Origin: Gigaspora margarita
Lineage: Eukaryota; Glomeromycota; Glomeromycetes; Diversisporales; Gigasporaceae
Direction: 5' to 3'
Assembly (NCBI GenBank): GCA_009809945.1
Contig: WTPW01000087.1
Span: 201,179 to 265,178, forward strand
DNA length: 64,000 nucleotides
The notes under the pieces are model-generated. The model was not told the DNA's origin, made no database searches, and saw nothing but the letters and a program-made list of their open reading frames with translations. This document shows positions 58,984-64,000 of this stretch, one piece after another (position 1 is the stretch's first letter; the number at the start of each line of letters is the position of its first letter). Position numbers and translations under genes: made by a program.

Positions 58984-59515
58984 AATATAAATACAATCAA
59001 TTAATTAAATTGTTATTATTTATTTTAGAAGATAAAGATTATGAAGACTTAGATGATATTTATTTAATTCCATTATATAATATTCAATGGGGTAAATTTG
59101 ATAAAGAATTTAAACAAAAATATCATTAACAACTCGTGAACAACAAAATTTAGTACCACATATAGATCCATCAAATTTTGTTTATGATAAATAAAATGAA
59201 CATTCAAAATTAAAAATGATTTTTGAACATGAAAAATTTCATGTAAAAACAAATATAAAGAAATTTAATGCTACATCTCTTGCATATCTTTTAGAATATG
59301 AACTTATTCCAGTACAAAAAATAACTAATTGGGATCCAGAATCATCAACAATTCCAAATAAAAATTGGTTAAATGCAATTTGGAAAATTATTTTTAGAAT
59401 CAAGTTTGGAATTATTTTCAAAATATCCTATCTTAGAAGTTGTACGTCCAAAAAGTGAATTAATACTTTTAGATTAGAAAATCCTTTACTTAAATTACCA
59501 AAAAATGATATGTCA
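58984..59515 (+). pseudogene. Sacsin-like gene fragment, broken and cut off (block B)
   Basis: Counterpart of 29,556-30,093: KYNQLIKLLLFILEDKDYEDL, then a frameshift at 59,126 (atcattaacaactcg), MIFEHEKFHVKTNIKKFNA, TNWDPESSTIPNKNW, a frameshift near 59,386, YPILEVVRPKSELILLD and TAG at 59,475-59,477. Here YPILE is intact where A has a stop, so most lesions arose independently after duplication. The rest of the gene and the BTB domain are missing: unrelated DNA begins at 59,516. Confidence 0.82.
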
Positions 59516-59710
59516 CCCTACAAGAAAAGTGGTTCGGGGTATAGTATAGGAAAACAGTGCATATGCACGGGATGGTACGAACCGTGTGACACTGGGGTTG
59601 TGCATCATCTAAGTAAATCAAACTATATTAGATCACCTTAATATTTCATAATCAGAAGATTTAAATTAAAATTTGATGACCGCACTGATTCAAAATATAT
59701 CATATAAATT
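59516..59710. other. Unrelated DNA at the block B edge
   Basis: Starts ccctacaagaaaagtggttc. This abrupt junction in the sacsin-like gene looks like a transposon end whose partner would lie beyond this window. No class assigned. Confidence 0.4.
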
Positions 59711-59713
59711 TAG

Positions 59714-60072
59714 GAAAATTCTAAGCATCACTGGTCAGAGATGTTTAGCTTATATATCTCTGGCCCAAAACTATGTCCAATTATTTAACTTATTTAGGGT
59801 TAGGGTCATATAGGGTTAGGGCAAGTTATATAAGCAAAATCGCCTTTTCGACACTTTTAATTAGTGCCCCGCAATAGGTTTTGATAGCCATTTTTGATAT
59901 TTTTTCACATTTTTTATTTTTTTGTGCTTTTTGTTGTTTTTTTGTTTTGTCGGACTGATCCATGATGATCATTCTTTGTGCTATAAAAAATGGCGTCACG
60001 TGATTATTTTGCATTTTAATTGGCTTTTAGGTCCAAAATATTATCGTTAGGCATCTCTGACCAGAGATGCCT
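59714..60072. mobile_element. MITE with ctctggtcagagatg ends
   Basis: Left end ttctaagcatcactggtcag and inverted right end ctgaccagagatgcctagaa. The right end also holds the palindrome ggcatctctgaccagagatgcc. Two ttagggttaggg-like stretches lie inside (59,793-59,821). A 62-codon minus frame is not called. Confidence 0.7.
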
Positions 60073-60487
60073 AGAAATAACCATAAATTTAATATAAAAA
60101 TATCCCAAACTTCTTTTAAATACACAAATCAAATTTCTTTTTCTATCAAGGTTTTCTAAAAAATAATCGCTTCTAGTGCAATAAATTTACAAAGTTACGA
60201 AGCATTTTTTTCTAAAATATTATGAAACATTGGCTTCAAATCAATTATTCAAAATATTCTTCAGTTTTTTGTTAATAAAATATAAATTTAAGCTGGATTG
60301 CGCTTTTTTTATTTAAATATAAAAAATGGCTTCGTAAGTTTTTTCATAGAGAAATATTATTAATTTTTGCAAAATATTACTTTGAATTATGTTAAAGTTG
60401 GAGCTGTGCATCTATTTTTGTCATTTTAGTATATATATTAAATGATGATAAGCATCGATTTTAATGATTATATTACAGTATCACTAT
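60073..60487. other. AT-rich spacer
   Basis: No gene or repeat recognised. Confidence 0.4.
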
Positions 60488-61266
60488 TGTAACCATCGGT
60501 TGGGAGAGCAATGATGGATATCGGTCCAAATTTAGCTCCAATGGTTCACTTGGATTTAAATTTATAACAATAGTACCTAGTTTATGATATCACAAGAATT
60601 AGTTAATCTTGGTCGGGGTTATCATTAACTTGATCAATCTACGTGATTGATTTAAATAAGATGTATATGATGTAATTTATTAAGCATCGGGGGGGGGTAA
60701 TTTAATATGATAATATTAATAAAGATTACACTAGAATAATATAACATAAAATAATAAAAATTAAAATAAAACTAAACTAAAATCCGATTATTATTAAAAC
60801 TATCTAATCAAGTCATTCTAATCTAAATCATATCCTGAGACATTGTCTAATCTCCTCGTAGTAGCGCAAAAACTCAGGCTTTAAATACTTTCTGAGTTAT
60901 TAAGAACTACTGCGCTAATACTCCTAAGTTCCCTTATCACCTCGGACACGGGTTGTGAGCAACCCGCATTAAAAAGCCACTTAAACACAATCTTCTCACA
61001 ATTTGCTCACAATAAACTCACAGTAACTAACAATAAACTTACAATAAATAACAATAAACTAACAGTAACTAACAATAAACAATTCCCACAACCAGGAGTC
61101 AGTCATAACCTGTACCTCCGCCCATTGCATACAAACAACAAATATTACCTCAAGCCTCCGCCACAACCAAAAGTCTTGTAATTTCAGATGGCTTGGGTCA
61201 CTGGAGTCTTCCGGTGTTACCGATTTGCATTTAAAAGTCACGGGTAAAAAATTTTTAACCGTGACA
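60488..61266 (-). repeat. 3' LTR of retrotransposon 2
   Basis: 779 bp, tgtaaccatcggttgggag .. aaccgtgaca, TG..CA ends. The plus-strand pyrimidine run tactccccttctt follows (purine tract in element sense). Confidence 0.85.
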
Positions 61267-61998
61267 TACTCCCCTTCTTAGGTGTGAGCTCCTGCGAACA
61301 CTTTTCTTCAGAATAGCTTAGGCCGTTCGAAATTACAATTTCGTTTAACGTTCTCCCCCCACCAGCTCTGAGAGCTCCCCCCTAGAATTAAACAGGCCAA
61401 TCAGAACGCTCATCTCGTCTTAGGATTCCAATAAGTCACGTGCTTATAAGTCGACCAATAATAATGTGTTTATTTTTTTGCAATTTTAATATGTTTGTTT
61501 AATTTGACCCCCCTACCCCCACCACGCTTAAGCTCTTAAGGGAACGTTAAACGAAATTATAAATTCAAATGGCCTTAAAATAGGCCCAGACACCAATTCC
61601 TTTGCTATAACAATAGCAATTTTAAAGTATTTCTTATATCGAGTCTTCCATTGGTGTAGATATGGATCATCCATTTTTGCGACATAGGCGGGATTTGGGA
61701 GTTTAAAATTTCTCCAAACTTTGAGGTTGGTTTCTACATTTCGTAATAAAAGGTATCCAGAGGTTCTGATTCGTGCTCCTCTGATAGCTTCAGTTTCTTC
61801 TTCATAGTCATATCTTGATATGGTCGCTTTAGATAAGGAGTCCTTCTTACTTTATTGGACTTGATTGTCAGGTGCCTTGGTCCCTTGCTGAAAGCATGAA
61901 ACTTTTTCCAACCAAGCTTTACATGTTTTATCCAAAGTTTCTTGACTTTGGAAAAATTCCTTTTTCTTTTCACCTACCAGAGCTGTGACCTTTTCTTC
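61267..61998 (-). other. Interior of retrotransposon 2 between gag and 3' LTR
   Basis: No pol domain. A minus-strand frame at 61,734-61,973 (MKRKRNFSKVKKLWIKHVKL..) is basic and may continue the gag product in another frame. Confidence 0.45.
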
Positions 61999-63722
61999 TC
62001 ATATCTTATCGCATACATTTTTAACTTCAATACTTTTCTTATTATCCCCTACTACAGTTTCATTATCGCTATCCCAGCTGTCATCATTTTTATCTTCATC
62101 TATATCTTCATTCTCACTTATCCCTTTTCCTTTTGACCCCCTAGTTTTGACACTCTTACCTTCTTCAGATGGCTCAGACATCTTGACATCTATTTCACAA
62201 GGTTCTTCCTTATCCATTTCTTTATTTATATCATCATTTTTCTTATCCTTTCTAGTGCCATTTTCATTTTCTTCTAATTTATTGTTTATAGCATCATTAT
62301 TTTTATCAACTCCTTCTTTGCTATTCCCCTTTTTAACTTCCTTTTTTCTGCTTTCATCTTTTCCAACTTCATTCTCTTTTTTATAACAATAACCTACGAT
62401 ATATGTTTCATCAGCATGTCTTTTCTTTGAAGTTTCCTGATAATAAAAAAATTCTTTATCTTCAATTTTTCTAGTACCAATTTCATTTTGGGAATTTTGA
62501 AGAGGCCCCTTTTCTTTTTGTAGGGCATGTTTATCTAGAACAGTTTCATATCTGGCAACAAGCTTTTGGGAGCTCTGTTTAAAATTATCCTTTCTTTCTT
62601 CAATGTTAATACTATTAAAGGATTCCTCAGTGTTGTAAGAGGTATCAAACCTTTTGTTCATGATGGGTCTTGTTTGTTGAAGCTTTGAAGGGACTTTTGA
62701 ACCTATTATTTGGGTTGGCAAAGCTTGACAAGTTTTCTGAGGGTTGGGCTTGCTAATTCTCTGGGTTCTATAAGTTGCTGTAGATATTTGCTCTAAGTAT
62801 TCAGAGTTAATTGAAGAAATTGAATTTAGTTGGTCTTGGTTAGTAAAATTGGTGCATTTATATAAAAATCTATCATCATTCAAATTAGATATAGTGGGTT
62901 GGAGTTGAAGTGGTTGTCTGTGGTCTGGAGTTTGGTTTATTATCTCACTGATAAAATGTGTTAGATTATTTAGGACTTCAATTGTTTGATGGATATTTTC
63001 TCCTACTAGTGGGTTTGTGAGAGCTTTAGAAGAAGAGGGCTGGAAGAAATGATTTATGGGTTGGGGATAAGGTACACTATGCAAAGAGTAACATTCATGA
63101 GCAAGTTCAAATGCTTTTGCTCTTGTATGTGCTTCTTCAAGGGTCTGAAGAGTTAATGGAGCCAATGCCATAGATAATTCTGAATGAAGACTATTAACAA
63201 ATATTTGAACCTTTGTCATCTCAGGAAATTGATATGCTCCAATTTCTAATCGTCGAATCAGGCCTGCTATGTCAACATAGTAGTCATCAACTCTTTCTCC
63301 AATGATTTGTTTTTGCTGGGTTAACTTCTGAAACCAGTTAGCCTTGAGTTCTGGAGTGACGAATTTTGTAACAAAGTTTCTTGAAAACTTTGCAAAGGGT
63401 TTGCTTTATTGTTCCATTGTCTGATTTTTGGGCTTTGGCTTTGACGAATCCTCCACCATGTTGCAGCGGGTCCCTTTAATTTGGCAGAAATTATAGGTAT
63501 TTTACGGGTGTCTTGGACTAGGTTGGCTTCGAAGGCATTCTCTATATCATCTAGCCATGATATTGGTTCCTGGTCTCCTCCTACGAATTCGGGGTATAGG
63601 ACATTGTTTACCTCAGAATGAACATTGACCTGCAATGTCTGGGATACTTGAAGTTGTTGGACAAGGGATGTGATTTGGGTAGCTAATTCTAAATAGGGGT
63701 CCGGATTTTGAATATAAGGCAT
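61999..63722 (-). pseudogene. gag gene of retrotransposon 2, one frameshift, Sel1-like tail
   Basis: Starts at 63,722 (MPYIQNPDPYLELATQITSL). Gag core: LYPEFVGGDQEPISWLDDIE, FEANLVQDTRKIPIISAKLK, GPAATWWRIRQ. A frameshift at about 63,380-63,395 separates this from FVTPELKANWFQKLTQQKQ, ERVDDYYVDIAGLIRRLEIG and, from 63,219, VQIFVNSLHSELSMALAPLT and LEEAHTRAKAFELAHE, which together match the Retrotrans_gag type. Then come a Gln/Asn/Pro-rich linker, a Sel1-like stretch YIVGYCYKKENEVGKDE (about 62,410-62,360) and an acidic/lysine-rich end. No CCHC zinc knuckle was seen. It probably supplies particle protein, with pol from related elements; this is inferred. Confidence 0.85.
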
Positions 63723-63791
63723 GTCATTTCTTTTAATTGAGATATCTAATCTACTGTTTTTGATAATTTATTCCACACAATCGGCACCATA

Positions 63792-64000
63792 TGTAACCAT
63801 CAGTTGGGAGAGCAATGATGGATATCGGTCCAAATTTAACTCCATTGTTCACTTGGATTTAAATTTATAACAATAGTACCTAGTTTATGATATCACGAGA
63901 ATTAGTTAATCTTGGTCGGGGTTATCATTAACTTGATCAATCTACGTGATTGATTTAAATAAGATGTATATGATGTAATTTATTAAGCATCGGGGGGGGG
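63792..64000 (-). repeat. 5' LTR of retrotransposon 2 (cut by window end)
   Basis: Matches 60,488-60,700 with very few differences, including the cgggggggg run. The tRNA-like 3' end ccacacaatcggcacca lies at 63,773-63,789 just outside. Confidence 0.88.

Larger units (their letters stand above)
35968..59511. repeat. Segmental duplication, block B (with insertions)
   Basis: Counterpart of block A in the same orientation. The first 50 bp (cagtaaaattgct .. agcactaaagacgg) match A at 10,600-10,636, then about 4.5 kb of inserted DNA (36,020-40,540) intervene before homology resumes at aataagcaattttt. It contains a hAT transposon (40,773-46,133) and a TIR element (46,261-47,013) absent from A. It ends at 59,511-59,515, where unrelated DNA (ccctacaagaaaagtgg) interrupts the sacsin-like gene. 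Confidence 0.92.
60488..64000 (-). mobile_element. Gag-only LTR retrotransposon 2 (Ty3/gypsy-like, TR-GAG), partly outside window
   Basis: Left (3') LTR 60,488-61,266; right (5') LTR from 63,792 to beyond the window. On the coding strand the primer-binding site is TGGTGCCGATTGTGTGG, two bases from the 5' LTR, and the purine tract aagaaggggag abuts the 3' LTR. The 2.5-kb interior holds only gag and a charged tail with a Sel1-like stretch; no pol. LTRs are nearly identical over the visible 200 bp, so it is younger than element 1. Confidence 0.88.

Noticed and set aside
59793..59821. Telomere-like ttagggttaggg stretches (also 12,235, 48,395 and 9,795 in the other orientation)
   Set aside because: Only two or three imperfect units each, inside repeats or AT-rich DNA; not a telomere or a clear interstitial array.
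61985..62386. 133-codon plus-strand frame of Ser/Leu/Phe
   Set aside because: Antisense of the lysine/glutamate-rich tail of the gag frame on the minus strand.
63773..63789. tRNA gene (ccacacaatcggcacca)
   Set aside because: It is only the tRNA 3'-end complement used as primer site, directly next to an LTR; no cloverleaf upstream.

Overview
The window is very AT-rich eukaryotic DNA with short phase-0 GT..AG introns, runs of N and dense transposon relics. The protein families point to an arbuscular mycorrhizal fungus (Glomeromycotina, Rhizophagus-like): the lineage-expanded tyrosine-kinase-like (TKL) proteins with an N-terminal CxxC..WCxxC / WTSGN segment, sacsin-like proteins with a C-terminal BTB domain, Sel1-like repeats, and BED-type hAT transposons. 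The genus is an inference.

Layout. 1-10.4 kb: no gene; two candidate solo LTRs, several degenerate tandem arrays, MITEs with clear target-site duplications, and one 1.3-kb TIR element. About 10.6-30.1 kb (block A) and 36.0-59.5 kb (block B) are two copies of one segmental duplication in the same orientation. Each block carries non-coding DNA, then a multi-exon kinase-like gene (A 14,876-22,174; B 50,514-57,148), then relics of a repeated small-ORF unit, then a sacsin/BTB gene (A 29.56-32.42 kb, broken; B only about 0.5 kb before it is interrupted). The blocks differ by insertions that can be bounded by comparing them: a 5.4-kb Helitron-like element only in A, and a gag-only LTR element, a 5.4-kb hAT transposon and a 0.75-kb TIR element only in B. 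33-35.6 kb holds dispersed and tandem repeats. 59.5-64 kb holds a MITE and a second gag-only LTR element that runs off the window.

The most interesting object is the kinase gene. It is an array of symmetric phase-0 exons. Each encodes a cysteine ribbon plus a kinase N-lobe that has lost the glycine-rich loop. Nine such modules in A (eight in B) precede a single exon with a proper GKGGFGSV loop and VALK lysine, followed by one catalytic C-lobe. Each module begins with the beta4-beta5 segment of a kinase second exon and continues straight into the ribbon of the next, as if a tandem row of kinase genes had lost its C-lobes and been spliced into one gene. Both copies carry lesions, but different ones. 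The second notable object is the pair of gag-only Ty3-type elements. They share a primer-binding site and have degenerate Sel1-like repeats downstream of gag where pol would be expected.
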